Shown here in pieces: positions 7,693-16,315 of a stretch of DNA of 64,000 nucleotides. The notes under the pieces are model-generated. The model did no database searches. It saw only the letters and a program-made list of their open reading frames with translations, and was not told where the DNA came from. This DNA comes from Porphyromonas gingivalis ATCC 33277 (GTDB lineage: Bacteria; Bacteroidota; Bacteroidia; Bacteroidales; Porphyromonadaceae): contig NC_010729.1 of the NCBI RefSeq assembly GCF_000010505.1, positions 2,233,501 through 2,297,500 on the forward strand, written 5' to 3'. A program made the position numbers and the translations under genes. Each line of letters begins with the position of its first letter. Position 1 is the first letter of the stretch.

Positions 7693-9447
7693 ATGAATTA
7701 CAACTGGAATTTGGAGCCGTTTACCGCAGAGGAACGTTCCCTCGGGACAATATTCTGTCGGGAGCTAAGGCTCGCGCCCGTAGTGGGGTGCCTATTGGCA
7801 CGCAGGGGAATAGCTTCCGTAGAGGAAGCTAAGCGTTTCTTTCGCCCAAGATTGGAGGATCTCCACGATCCTTTCCTGATGAAGGATATGGACAAGGCTG
7901 TAGCTCGCCTGAACAGGGCGGTGGGGCGAAAGGAAAAAATCATGATTTACGGTGACTATGATGTAGACGGTACCACGGCAGTGGCACTCGTCTATAAGTA
8001 TTTGCGCGCCACGGGCTGCTCCGAAACCCAATTGGATTACTACATTCCGGATAGGTACGATGAGGGTTATGGTATCTCTTATCGAGGAATTGATTTGGCT
8101 CACTCTCTCGGAACGAAACTGATAATCGTACTCGACTGTGGTATCAAAGCCGTCGAAAAGGTGGCATACGCCAAGTCGCTTGACATTGATTTTATTATCT
8201 GCGACCATCACAATCCGGATGAAACGCTACCTGATGCCGTTGCGGTGCTGGATGCCAAAAGAGCTGACAATACGTATCCTTACGAACATCTCTCCGGCTG
8301 TGGAGTCGGGTTCAAGTTTATGCAAGCCTATGCTCGGAGCAACAATTTGCCCGAATCCAAGCTCCTTCCTTTGCTCGACCTCGTGGCTGTCAGTATAGCT
8401 TCGGATATTGTCCCTATCATGGGAGAGAACCGCATACTCGCCTATTACGGACTGCGCCAACTTAATAAACGCCCTTGTCTCGGCTTGCAGGCTATAATAG
8501 ATGTATGCGGTCTGAAGAAGCGAAGGATAGATATGAACGACATCGTCTTCAAGATCGGGCCTCGGATCAATGCTTCCGGTCGTATGATGAATGGGGGTAA
8601 GGCTGTGGAACTACTACTCTCTCAGGATGCTGTGGAAGCTCAAAGCCGAACGGCCAATATAGACGAATACAACGACCAACGCCGTGAGCTCGACAAGGAT
8701 GTGACGGAACAGGCCATCGATATTTTGGGCGAGCTATCCGATGTGGACAAGAAGATCCTCGTTATATATCGGCCGGAATGGCACAAGGGCGTTATCGGCA
8801 TAGTGGCCAGCAGGATGACCGAACGCTATTCGCGCCCGACGATCGTGATGACTAAGAGCGGTGATTTCATTTCAGGCTCGGCTCGATCCGTAGGAGGGTT
8901 CGATGTGTACAAAGCCATCGAACATTGCAAGGACTTGCTGGTCAATTTCGGAGGGCATCCTTTTGCCTCCGGTCTGACGATCAAAGAAGAGAATCTGGAA
9001 ACCTTCCGAAAGATGATTACGGACTATGCCGAAGAGGCTGTATCTCCGGAACTACTGGTGCCACAAATAGATGTAGATGCCGAAATATCCATCGAAGAGG
9101 TCAATTACAAACTTCTCGACAACCTCAAGCGGATGGGACCATTCGGCCCGGAAAACTCCAAGCCGGTCTTTATATCCCGACAACTGTATGATGCCGGTGG
9201 TAGCAGGGCTGTAGGAAAAGCTTCCGAACACCTGAAGATAGATGTAAGAGTGGGATCGGGCGAACGCCATCCGGTGAGTGGGATTGCGTTTAATCAGGCC
9301 GGTCATTGCAATGAGATCAAAAACGGCTCATTTCGTCTTTGCTACACGATAGAAGAGAACGAATTCAACGGCAACAAATCATTGCAACTATTGGTGCGCG
9401 ATATTAAGCCCGAAGAAGAATCTGCTATTAACGGAAAAACAAGATGA
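7693..9447 (+). CDS. recJ: Single-stranded-DNA-specific exonuclease RecJ
   Basis: A 584-residue 5'-3' ssDNA exonuclease of the DHH phosphoesterase superfamily, acting in RecF-pathway repair and mismatch repair. Motif I YGDYDVDGT (86-94), motif II LDCG (148-150), motif III ICDHHNPDE with DHH at 171-173, and the DHHA1 motif GGHPFASGLTI are all present. The RecJ-specific GPRINASGRM lies between the domains. Length is typical. The start at ATG 7693 (MNYNWNLEPF) matches the family; an ATG at 7683 is in another frame. Its stop overlaps the start of the next gene by 4 bp (ATGA), so the two are translationally coupled. Confidence 0.96.
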   Translation: MNYNWNLEPFTAEERSLGTIFCRELRLAPVVGCLLARRGIASVEEAKRFFRPRLEDLHDPFLMKDMDKAVARLNRAVGRKEKIMIYGDYDVDGTTAVALVYKYLRATGCSETQLDYYIPDRYDEGYGISYRGIDLAHSLGTKLIIVLDCGIKAVEKVAYAKSLDIDFIICDHHNPDETLPDAVAVLDAKRADNTYPYEHLSGCGVGFKFMQAYARSNNLPESKLLPLLDLVAVSIASDIVPIMGENRILAYYGLRQLNKRPCLGLQAIIDVCGLKKRRIDMNDIVFKIGPRINASGRMMNGGKAVELLLSQDAVEAQSRTANIDEYNDQRRELDKDVTEQAIDILGELSDVDKKILVIYRPEWHKGVIGIVASRMTERYSRPTIVMTKSGDFISGSARSVGGFDVYKAIEHCKDLLVNFGGHPFASGLTIKEENLETFRKMITDYAEEAVSPELLVPQIDVDAEISIEEVNYKLLDNLKRMGPFGPENSKPVFISRQLYDAGGSRAVGKASEHLKIDVRVGSGERHPVSGIAFNQAGHCNEIKNGSFRLCYTIEENEFNGNKSLQLLVRDIKPEEESAINGKTR

Positions 9448-10499
9448 AAAAAACGCTCACGATGAATCTGGGAGGCAAGGTCTTCCACATCGACGAGGAT
9501 GCCTATAACCTGCTGGAGGAGTATCTGCACAATTTAGCCTCACATTTCGATCGGGAGAACCATACGGATTGTAAGACGATCGAGGAATTCGAAGCCTACT
9601 TGTCCGACATGATGGTGGTGCGTTTGCATAGCGAACACGCCGTAATAAGTATCGGCCTGATTCGTGAAGTCATAGAAAAGATCAATACGGGAGAGCACTT
9701 TTCTTCCAATGAAGACAGTACGACTGCCGGATATTCTGCAGGGGCCGGTTACAGTCAGAAGGAGAGAGAAACTTCAGGCTATCGATACATGTCCGGGGAG
9801 GCTCCGAAGCGGAAGTTTTATCGCGACATGGATCATGCCGTTTTGTGTGGCGTGTGTAGCGGTATTGCTGCATATACGAGATGGAATGTGAATGCTATCC
9901 GTGTGATAGTCGTGTTGATGACGATTTTGGCTTCTCCGCTCTTTTGGATGATCATTATCGGTTATTTGGCCGTTTGGATGATAGCTCCACCGGCTATAAC
10001 TGCTTCTCAGAAATTGGAGATGTATGGCGAGCCGATCACGGTGGAGAATATCGGTAAGCGAGTTGCTGCCGATGTCGATACCGGCCTTCACCGCAGGAAT
10101 GCTTCTGTACTGAACACGCTGGGGTGTGTACTCAAAGGACTGTTCGTCCTCGTAGGAATAGGTCTTATCCTTGCTGTCGTTTTCGGTCTTTTCGGCCTTA
10201 TATTAGAGCTGTTTGCAGACGGTTACGTGGCACATGCTCCTTTGACTTCGGACTGGATTTCTATTCCTTCTTGGATGATACTCTGTGCCACGATCTCCGT
10301 ATTTATTATAGTAGCCGTCCCGATTATGGCCATCGTTTTCAGACATCAGGGACAGGGGAGAAACGGGATTATTCCTGCAGGTCTCAAATGGCTGGGCTTG
10401 ACCATTTGGCTTGCTGCCGCTGTCCTATTGGCCGTAGTCTTCATATTGATAACCCGTGAACTGGGTTTGAATTTCTTCCTCCATCGCCATTCAGTATGA
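9444..10499 (+). CDS. PspC domain-containing membrane protein
   Basis: A 351-residue protein. The N-terminal 80-100 residues (MKKTLTMNLGGKVFHIDEDAYNLLEEYL) form an acidic soluble domain. A PspC domain follows at about 121-185 (KRKFYRDMDHAVLCGVCSGIA then TRWNVNAIRVIVVLM). Three more hydrophobic segments lie at about 218-250, 268-290 and 314-340. PspC proteins sense envelope stress in proteobacteria; in Bacteroidota this longer form is common and its role is not established. It overlaps recJ by 4 bp, so it is co-transcribed with a repair gene, an unexpected pairing. A weak hairpin (CCTAAA/TTTAGG, 10511-10527) follows the stop. Confidence 0.85.
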   Translation: MKKTLTMNLGGKVFHIDEDAYNLLEEYLHNLASHFDRENHTDCKTIEEFEAYLSDMMVVRLHSEHAVISIGLIREVIEKINTGEHFSSNEDSTTAGYSAGAGYSQKERETSGYRYMSGEAPKRKFYRDMDHAVLCGVCSGIAAYTRWNVNAIRVIVVLMTILASPLFWMIIIGYLAVWMIAPPAITASQKLEMYGEPITVENIGKRVAADVDTGLHRRNASVLNTLGCVLKGLFVLVGIGLILAVVFGLFGLILELFADGYVAHAPLTSDWISIPSWMILCATISVFIIVAVPIMAIVFRHQGQGRNGIIPAGLKWLGLTIWLAAAVLLAVVFILITRELGLNFFLHRHSV

Positions 10500-10629
10500 T
10501 GTCAGAAATGCCTAAAAAACATTTAGGTTCCTTTTAGGACAATCCATAGTAAAGGTTTTTGCGTTTTTGTTCATATCTTCGTTTTAGAATCTTGCCTTTT
10601 GAAAAAGAATAACATCAGCTATTAATAGT

Positions 10630-12330
10630 ATGAGCGATAATTGTCATTTGACTGAGAAATCATTTCGAAGTGTTGTCCTCCCGAAGGATTCCGTCCTGAC
10701 TTTATTTTTCCGAATTTGTCTCCGAAACTGGTATTGGATACTCATTTCTGTTGTCCTTTTCGCCGGATGGGGTGTGGTGAAGTATAAGAGGGCCGGCATG
10801 GCTCCCAGCACCTATTTTACGACCGTAATGGCACGATTCCCCGAAGGCGTTCAGAGAGCAAGCTCCGGTGGGTTGAATCCAAACTACAATGTATATGATA
10901 ATTATACGCCTCGTTGGGAAGGTATTTCTGTATTAGATCAGAATTCTATTTTCAATGGTCTTTGTGCTACAAGTCTCGTAGAAAGAGTGGGAGAGAAAAT
11001 ACAGTACGATGTGAATTATTATCTCCCGGGCAAAGTGACCAATCATGATTTTTACGATCATACACCCATTCATTTGATCTTTTCGCCGGAAAGTGCACTT
11101 AGTTCTTTCACTGTAAAGATGAAGGTGGAAAAAGAGCATGCTACGATTCTCTCTTTGAAAGGAAAGCATGATGGAGAGAAAGTAAGCATAAAGGATATTC
11201 GGCTTCCTTATGGTATTTCTGTGGCTACTCCGATCGGGGAACTTAGGGTGGAGAAAACGCCACGATTCGACTATGAAACTTCGAAAAAAGATTTTTTTTC
11301 TAAGCCTATCATAATAGTTACTAAAGAATCAAAGGACAAGGCGCGAGTGCTTTACGATTCGGGGCTTAGAACCGAGGAGTCCAAGGGCCGGATAGAAATG
11401 AGGATAACGATAAAGAGATCTTTAGGTTTTGCCAGAGACTTTCTAGACGGAATTATAGAAGAATTCGATATCCAGTCTCGCGAGAAATATCGTCAAGAGG
11501 TCGAAGAAAAAATCGCTTTAGCGGAAAAAAGTCTAAGCGATCTTCAAAAGTCGGAGGGTCCTGTATCCGATTCTACTCTTGTCTCTTTGGGAATCACAGA
11601 AAAGGAGAGGAACGCTGACAGTGAAGCTCTGCGGAAGAAGCTGGTGTCTATGATTAATGAATACAAAGTGGACCTTTTGACTGCTGATGCATCTTCGAGC
11701 CTGATTGTGTTGGACAAGACGAAGTCTGTTCCAGTGTCGAAGAAAGACTTATTGATCTTGATTATCAATTTGGTTATGGGGTTGTTTTTTCCCATGATTA
11801 TCTTCTTTGTCTATATCGTTTTTCGTAATCTCATATTGGTACCTTCGGAACTTGGAGAAAAAGCACTCAAGCGTATATTAGCTCTATTGAATGGAAATAA
11901 GAAGAGAGCAGCCACGATGCAACGGGACATCGACTTGCTTCGTCTCAATCTGACTGAATACTTACCGGATTCGGCTTCCTCTTGTATTATTCTGACAGGC
12001 ATGAGCGGTAACGAACAGACCGAGAGGATCGCGACGGAATTGGTAAGTTCATTCGAGAGAAAGGGAAAGAATTTCCAAATTCTCCACCTTGAAGAATCGG
12101 ACGCTGCACTCAAAGAGATGACTGCTTTGCGTGAAAAGGGTATATCTGTTTTCGCTATTGCTCCGAGTGTAGTACGTAGTGCTTTGGCTGTTGAAGTGAG
12201 CTTTGTGGCGGATGTTTCCTTGTTGTTGGCTGAAAGTATGCACTCGAAGAGAAATGATAAAGACGAAGTTGAAGCATTTATCTGCCAAAGCCGCTGTCCT
12301 GCTTTTGTGCTATGGTTGGATAGGTATTAA
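10630..12330 (+). CDS. wzzP: Wzz-type O-antigen chain-length regulator with degenerate BY-kinase domain
   Basis: A 566-residue inner-membrane polysaccharide co-polymerase. TM1 is at about 35-52 (YWILISVVLFAGWGVV). A large periplasmic region with a coiled-coil stretch (about 275-310) follows, then TM2 at about 373-395 preceded by a Val-Pro-containing segment. The cytoplasmic C-terminal domain resembles bacterial tyrosine kinases, but the Walker A position reads LTGMSGNEQTERIATEL, without GK[S/T], and there is no C-terminal tyrosine cluster. It is probably catalytically dead. I recall P. gingivalis WzzP, a regulator of O-antigen length, lying next to the nicotinate phosphoribosyltransferase gene, as here; the symbol rests on that memory. 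No polysaccharide gene cluster surrounds it. Confidence 0.75.
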   Translation: MSDNCHLTEKSFRSVVLPKDSVLTLFFRICLRNWYWILISVVLFAGWGVVKYKRAGMAPSTYFTTVMARFPEGVQRASSGGLNPNYNVYDNYTPRWEGISVLDQNSIFNGLCATSLVERVGEKIQYDVNYYLPGKVTNHDFYDHTPIHLIFSPESALSSFTVKMKVEKEHATILSLKGKHDGEKVSIKDIRLPYGISVATPIGELRVEKTPRFDYETSKKDFFSKPIIIVTKESKDKARVLYDSGLRTEESKGRIEMRITIKRSLGFARDFLDGIIEEFDIQSREKYRQEVEEKIALAEKSLSDLQKSEGPVSDSTLVSLGITEKERNADSEALRKKLVSMINEYKVDLLTADASSSLIVLDKTKSVPVSKKDLLILIINLVMGLFFPMIIFFVYIVFRNLILVPSELGEKALKRILALLNGNKKRAATMQRDIDLLRLNLTEYLPDSASSCIILTGMSGNEQTERIATELVSSFERKGKNFQILHLEESDAALKEMTALREKGISVFAIAPSVVRSALAVEVSFVADVSLLLAESMHSKRNDKDEVEAFICQSRCPAFVLWLDRY

Positions 12331-12362
12331 GGGGGCATTCATCTCTCTAACTCAAAATTATT

Positions 12363-13547
12363 ATGGGTATTATCCGGAGCATATTAGACACCGATCTATA
12401 TAAATTCACCACCGGCTATGCCTATGCCAAGCTATTCCCCAGAGCTTATGGCGAATTTCGCTTCATAGACCGTAATCGGCAGGGCTTTACGGAAGAATTT
12501 GCGGAGCTGGTGCGAGGTGAAATACGAGCGATGGCTGCTCTGTCTTTGACTCGTGATGAAAAAGAGTTTCTCCAACGAGAGCTTCCTTATCTTCCACCGA
12601 TATATATCGATTTTCTCGATGGCTTCCGTTTCGATCCGGAAGAAGTTACAGTATCGATAGACGCACAAGGCCACTTGGATATACGAGCGCAAGGCCTTCT
12701 CTACCGAGTGACACTTTGGGAGACGCCTATCCTTGCCGTCATCAGTGAGCTGTACTATCGTTTTATTGGAGCCAAGCCGGATTGGAAACAAGTAGAAGAG
12801 GTAACTCGATCTAAAGGGGAGTTGATGCGAGAGCATCGAACTACGTTCTCGATATTCGGTATGCGGCGGCGTTTCTCCCTTGAAGTGGAAGACCGTGTGA
12901 CGGATATTCTCAAGCAGTATGCAGGTGAGAGTCTCTTTGGTACGAGCAACGTACACCTTGCCCATAAGCATGGGCTACGTGTTTCCGGCACACATCCACA
13001 CGAATGGATACAATTCCATGGAGCTATTTACGGCTATAAGATGGCCAATTATGTAGCCATGGAGGATTGGATCAATGTCTATGACGGTGATCTTGGCACT
13101 GTGCTGACCGATACGTACACGACTGATGTCTTCATGCGCAACTTCAGTAAGAAGCATGCCATGCTCTTTACCAGTCTGAGACATGACAGCGGAGATCCCG
13201 AGATATTCATAGAAAAAGCAGTGCGACGATACGAAGAGCTGCGAGTGGATCCCAAAATCAAGTACATTATATTCTCTGACAGCCTCACTCCTCAGCGAGC
13301 TATAGAGATTCAAAAGTTGTGCGCCGGCAGGATTAAGGCCAGCTTTGGAATCGGTACCAATCTGACCAATGATGTGGGTGGGGGCGTAGAGCCGTTGAAT
13401 ATCGTAATGAAGCTCTGGAAGTGCAAGATGACGGCGAAAGACGACTGGCACTACTGTGTAAAGCTGAGCGACGTCGATGGTAAGCATACGGGAGAGCCGG
13501 AAGAAATCCTTTTGGCGATGAATACACTGGGTATCAAACCGAAATAA
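12363..13547 (+). CDS. pncB: Nicotinate phosphoribosyltransferase
   Basis: A 394-residue enzyme of the Preiss-Handler NAD salvage route: nicotinate plus PRPP plus ATP gives nicotinate mononucleotide. The N-terminus [20 protein letters not shown] is the family signature (DxYKxTM-like). The phospho-histidine/substrate region [23 protein letters not shown] and the C-terminal phosphate loop GIGTNLTND are clear. Its stop codon TAA shares its last A with the ATG of nadD (TAATG), so the next pathway enzyme is translationally coupled: NaMN made here is adenylated by NadD. Confidence 0.95.
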   Translation: MGIIRSILDTDLYKFTTGYAYAKLFPRAYGEFRFIDRNRQGFTEEFAELVRGEIRAMAALSLTRDEKEFLQRELPYLPPIYIDFLDGFRFDPEEVTVSIDAQGHLDIRAQGLLYRVTLWETPILAVISELYYRFIGAKPDWKQVEEVTRSKGELMREHRTTFSIFGMRRRFSLEVEDRVTDILKQYAGESLFGTSNVHLAHKHGLRVSGTHPHEWIQFHGAIYGYKMANYVAMEDWINVYDGDLGTVLTDTYTTDVFMRNFSKKHAMLFTSLRHDSGDPEIFIEKAVRRYEELRVDPKIKYIIFSDSLTPQRAIEIQKLCAGRIKASFGIGTNLTNDVGGGVEPLNIVMKLWKCKMTAKDDWHYCVKLSDVDGKHTGEPEEILLAMNTLGIKPK

Positions 13548-14140
13548 TGCTGACGGGACTATTCTTCGGATCTTTCAATCCGATGCATATCGGTCATTTG
13601 GCACTGGCCAATTATCTGACAGAATACACTCCGATCAGACAGTTGTGGTTCGTACCAAGCCCGTTGAACCCTCTAAAAAATACCCAAGAGCTGCTCCCGT
13701 ACGATCTGCGTTGCGAGCTGATAGAGCAAGCCATTCGAAAGGATATCCGTTTTCAAGTTCTGCGCATTGAAGAGCTGCTCCCTTCTCCTCACTACACAAT
13801 CCGGACGCTTCGTGCTCTCTCCATGCTGTATCCTCATCATCGGTTCGCCCTCCTGATCGGGGCGGACAACTGGCAGAGCTTCGATCGATGGAAGGATCAT
13901 CATCGGCTGATGGCCAAATACGAGCTAATCATATACCCTCGGTTCGGCTATGAAGTAAACGATACGACGCTTCCGACCGGATGTCGATACATACATGATG
14001 CCCCGCGAATAGAAATCTCCTCTACCCAAATCAGGACAAGCATATTGGAAGGAAAAGATCTACGCTATTGGCTACCTCTCCCTGAGTCTCAGGACGTCAT
14101 AGCATCTGCCCTGCAAAGTTGTCTGTCACCAAAACGCTGA
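13547..14140 (+). CDS. nadD: Nicotinate-nucleotide adenylyltransferase
   Basis: A 197-residue nucleotidyltransferase that converts NaMN plus ATP to deamido-NAD, in both de novo and salvage synthesis. The nucleotide-binding motif [10 protein letters not shown] has the HxGH signature (HIGH, residues 14-17), and the C-terminal ISSTQIR motif is intact. Length is typical for bacterial NadD. It overlaps the pncB stop by one base, so pncB-nadD is a two-step NAD salvage unit. The next gene begins 13 bp later on the same strand. Confidence 0.95.
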   Translation: MLTGLFFGSFNPMHIGHLALANYLTEYTPIRQLWFVPSPLNPLKNTQELLPYDLRCELIEQAIRKDIRFQVLRIEELLPSPHYTIRTLRALSMLYPHHRFALLIGADNWQSFDRWKDHHRLMAKYELIIYPRFGYEVNDTTLPTGCRYIHDAPRIEISSTQIRTSILEGKDLRYWLPLPESQDVIASALQSCLSPKR

Positions 14141-14153
14141 AAAAAGACAAGCT

Positions 14154-14537
14154 ATGGAAGAAGAAAGAATGGTCACGCTCGTCTGCCTGCAAAGCAATGC
14201 TTTGGCAGAAGAACTCCAACGAATGCTTGCCGAGACAGGCATCACGGCCTATTTGCGTAATGAATACACCAACCGTATCATAGGCCCTATGTGCGATGTC
14301 GGCGGTGTGAGAATTGAATTGGCCGAAAGCGACCTCGAGGCTGCTCGTATTGTTTTGGCGGAGTCCGGATTGCCATTGGCAGAACCGGAGCAGACCCCAG
14401 TAGGGCGTATCAGCCGATGGGCAGACAACTTGCCTCTCCTGCGCAATCGTCCTTTGGAACAACGGTTATGGATCATTACGGGACTGCTCCTGGTCTTTCT
14501 CGGACTGCTTTCCATCATACTCTATCTCTTAAGCTAA
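14154..14537 (+). CDS. DUF2007 domain-containing membrane-anchored protein
   Basis: A 127-residue protein with an N-terminal DUF2007-like fold (MVTLVCLQSNALAEELQRML then GVRIELAESDLEAARIVL, residues about 6-75) and a single C-terminal hydrophobic helix (about 103-125) that would anchor it with the domain in the cytoplasm. DUF2007 proteins are small signal-transduction-like or PII-like domains of unknown function. Start at 14154; the Met at residue 6 is an alternative. It lies 13 bp after nadD and 6 bp before the next small membrane protein, suggesting one operon. Confidence 0.75.
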   Translation: MEEERMVTLVCLQSNALAEELQRMLAETGITAYLRNEYTNRIIGPMCDVGGVRIELAESDLEAARIVLAESGLPLAEPEQTPVGRISRWADNLPLLRNRPLEQRLWIITGLLLVFLGLLSIILYLLS

Positions 14538-14543
14538 AGCAAT

Positions 14544-14726
14544 ATGCCCAGGCGTAAACCGCTTAGTAACAGTCAGATCATTTGTATCGCACTCCTTTGG
14601 ATACTGCTCGTAGTCTATGCCATTGGGGCAGGAAAACCGAGTGGACAATTATTTTTCGGCATCATCGCATCCGGTATCATCGTATTTGTCACTATCTACA
14701 AAGACATTCGTCGCAGAGGAAAGTAG
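14544..14726 (+). CDS. Small two-TM hypothetical protein
   Basis: A 60-residue protein with a basic N-terminus (MPRRKPLSNSQ), two hydrophobic helices (about 12-29 and 34-52) separated by GAGKPSG, and a basic C-terminus (KDIRRRGK). This is a typical hairpin membrane protein with both ends cytoplasmic. It starts 6 bp after the DUF2007 gene. I do not recognise the family; coding status is supported by position, charge pattern and an intact frame. Confidence 0.6.
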   Translation: MPRRKPLSNSQIICIALLWILLVVYAIGAGKPSGQLFFGIIASGIIVFVTIYKDIRRRGK

Positions 14727-14772
14727 AACGACTCGCCACTTTTCTCTCTGATATCACTCTCATTACAATCCC

Positions 14773-16311
14773 ATGTATCATTGTTCTCGTAAGTCTCTCA
14801 CCTTTTTTCTTGCCTTGCTATTTTGTGTTATGGCTCTTTTTAGCTGTGGCACCAAGCGAAAACTGCCTTCACAAGTCCACGCCGATTATCCCAAGCGGGA
14901 GTTCCGTGCAGCTTGGATCCAAACCGTCTATCAGGGAGAATACGCTCGTCTCTCTCCTACCGAAGCACGCCGTCTGCTGATCGGGAGGTTGGATAAACTC
15001 AAAGAAGCCGGCTGTAATGCGATCATTTTCCAGATCAGGCCCGAGAGCGATGCCTGGTACGAATCCGCTATAGAGCCGTGGAGCCGTTTCCTGACAGGCC
15101 GACAGGGACAAGCCCCTACGCCTTTTTGGGATCCACTGGCTTTTATGGTCAGCGAATGTCACAAGCGAGGGATGGAACTGCATGCGTGGATCAATCCATA
15201 CAGGGCCTCGACTTCGGGAACAGCAGGGCTTGCTCCCAATCATCCCTACCACCGTTATCCGCAATGGTTTGTCACCTACAACAACCAGCTCTATTATGAT
15301 CCCGGTGTGCCGGATTGTAGGGCCTATATCTGCCGTATCGTACGAGATATTACGATGCGATATGACATCGATGCCATTCACATGGATGATTACTTCTATC
15401 CATATCCGGTAGCCGGTGCGGCTTTTCCCGATGACGACAGTTTTCGACGATACGGACAGGGATATACCTCTCAAACGAAGGGGGACTGGAGACGCGAGAA
15501 TGTAAACAAGCTGGTGCATGAGATCAAACAGACCATACTGCAGTCAAAACCGTGGGTTCGTTTCGGAATCAGTCCCTTCGGCATATATCGGAACAAACGC
15601 ACCTCCCCCTCCGGTAGCGAGACGGCCGGACTTCAGAACTATGATGACCTCTATGCCGATGTGCTACTGTGGCAAAAAAGAGGATGGATCGACTATGTTA
15701 TCCCCCAAATCTATTGGGAGATCGGACACAAAGCCGCGGACTATGCCACGTTAGCTGAGTGGTGGGGGCGCAATTCTGTAGGAGCTGCGCATCTCTACTT
15801 CGGGCAAGATGTCAAACGAACGATGACCGCCCGACAACTGGCTTCCAAGATGCGGATGCAGCGATCCGTAGCAGTGGGGCATGCCCTTTGGCCGGCAGGC
15901 GAGGTAGTGAACAATACCGAAGGAGTGGCAGACAGCTTGCGTAGCCGTTACCACCGCTATCCCGCACTTATACCTGCTTATACGGCTATGCACCGACAGG
16001 CTCCTCCGAAAGTGAAAGGACTGCATGCCGCTTGGTTGCCATCAGGTTTTCACCTGATTTGGCTTGCTGAAAAGGATGAATCCGACCCTGTCAAAGCTTC
16101 CTACTTCGTGGTCTATGCCTTCCGTCATGGCATGAAGAAAACGATCCAACAAGCTGAAAACATTTGGGTGATTACTCCCGAAAACAGCATTCGCCTTCCC
16201 GACTCCCATGCTTCAGCCGATTATACTTATTGGGTGACGGCCGTAGATCGCTTCCACAACGAGAGCAAACCGGCCAAGCTGAAAGTCAAAGCCCGATACA
16301 AACGCCCCTGA
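14773..16311 (+). CDS. Glycosyl hydrolase-like 10 (DUF187/GHL10) lipoprotein
   Basis: A 512-residue exported lipoprotein: signal peptide with lipobox ALFSC (Cys25). Residues about 40-370 form the GHL10 TIM-barrel: FRAAWIQTVYQGEYARLSP, then NAIIFQIRPESDAWYESAIEPWS, GMELHAWINPYRAS, DAIHMDDYFYPYP, RFGISPFGIYRN and YVIPQIYWEIG. The C-terminal 100 residues look like a fibronectin-III-type module. Family members act on cell-surface or host glycans (some on sialoglycans), but the substrate is not predictable by eye. It is the last gene before the helicase, with 4 bp between them. Confidence 0.88.
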   Translation: MYHCSRKSLTFFLALLFCVMALFSCGTKRKLPSQVHADYPKREFRAAWIQTVYQGEYARLSPTEARRLLIGRLDKLKEAGCNAIIFQIRPESDAWYESAIEPWSRFLTGRQGQAPTPFWDPLAFMVSECHKRGMELHAWINPYRASTSGTAGLAPNHPYHRYPQWFVTYNNQLYYDPGVPDCRAYICRIVRDITMRYDIDAIHMDDYFYPYPVAGAAFPDDDSFRRYGQGYTSQTKGDWRRENVNKLVHEIKQTILQSKPWVRFGISPFGIYRNKRTSPSGSETAGLQNYDDLYADVLLWQKRGWIDYVIPQIYWEIGHKAADYATLAEWWGRNSVGAAHLYFGQDVKRTMTARQLASKMRMQRSVAVGHALWPAGEVVNNTEGVADSLRSRYHRYPALIPAYTAMHRQAPPKVKGLHAAWLPSGFHLIWLAEKDESDPVKASYFVVYAFRHGMKKTIQQAENIWVITPENSIRLPDSHASADYTYWVTAVDRFHNESKPAKLKVKARYKRP

Positions 16312-16315
16312 GCGC

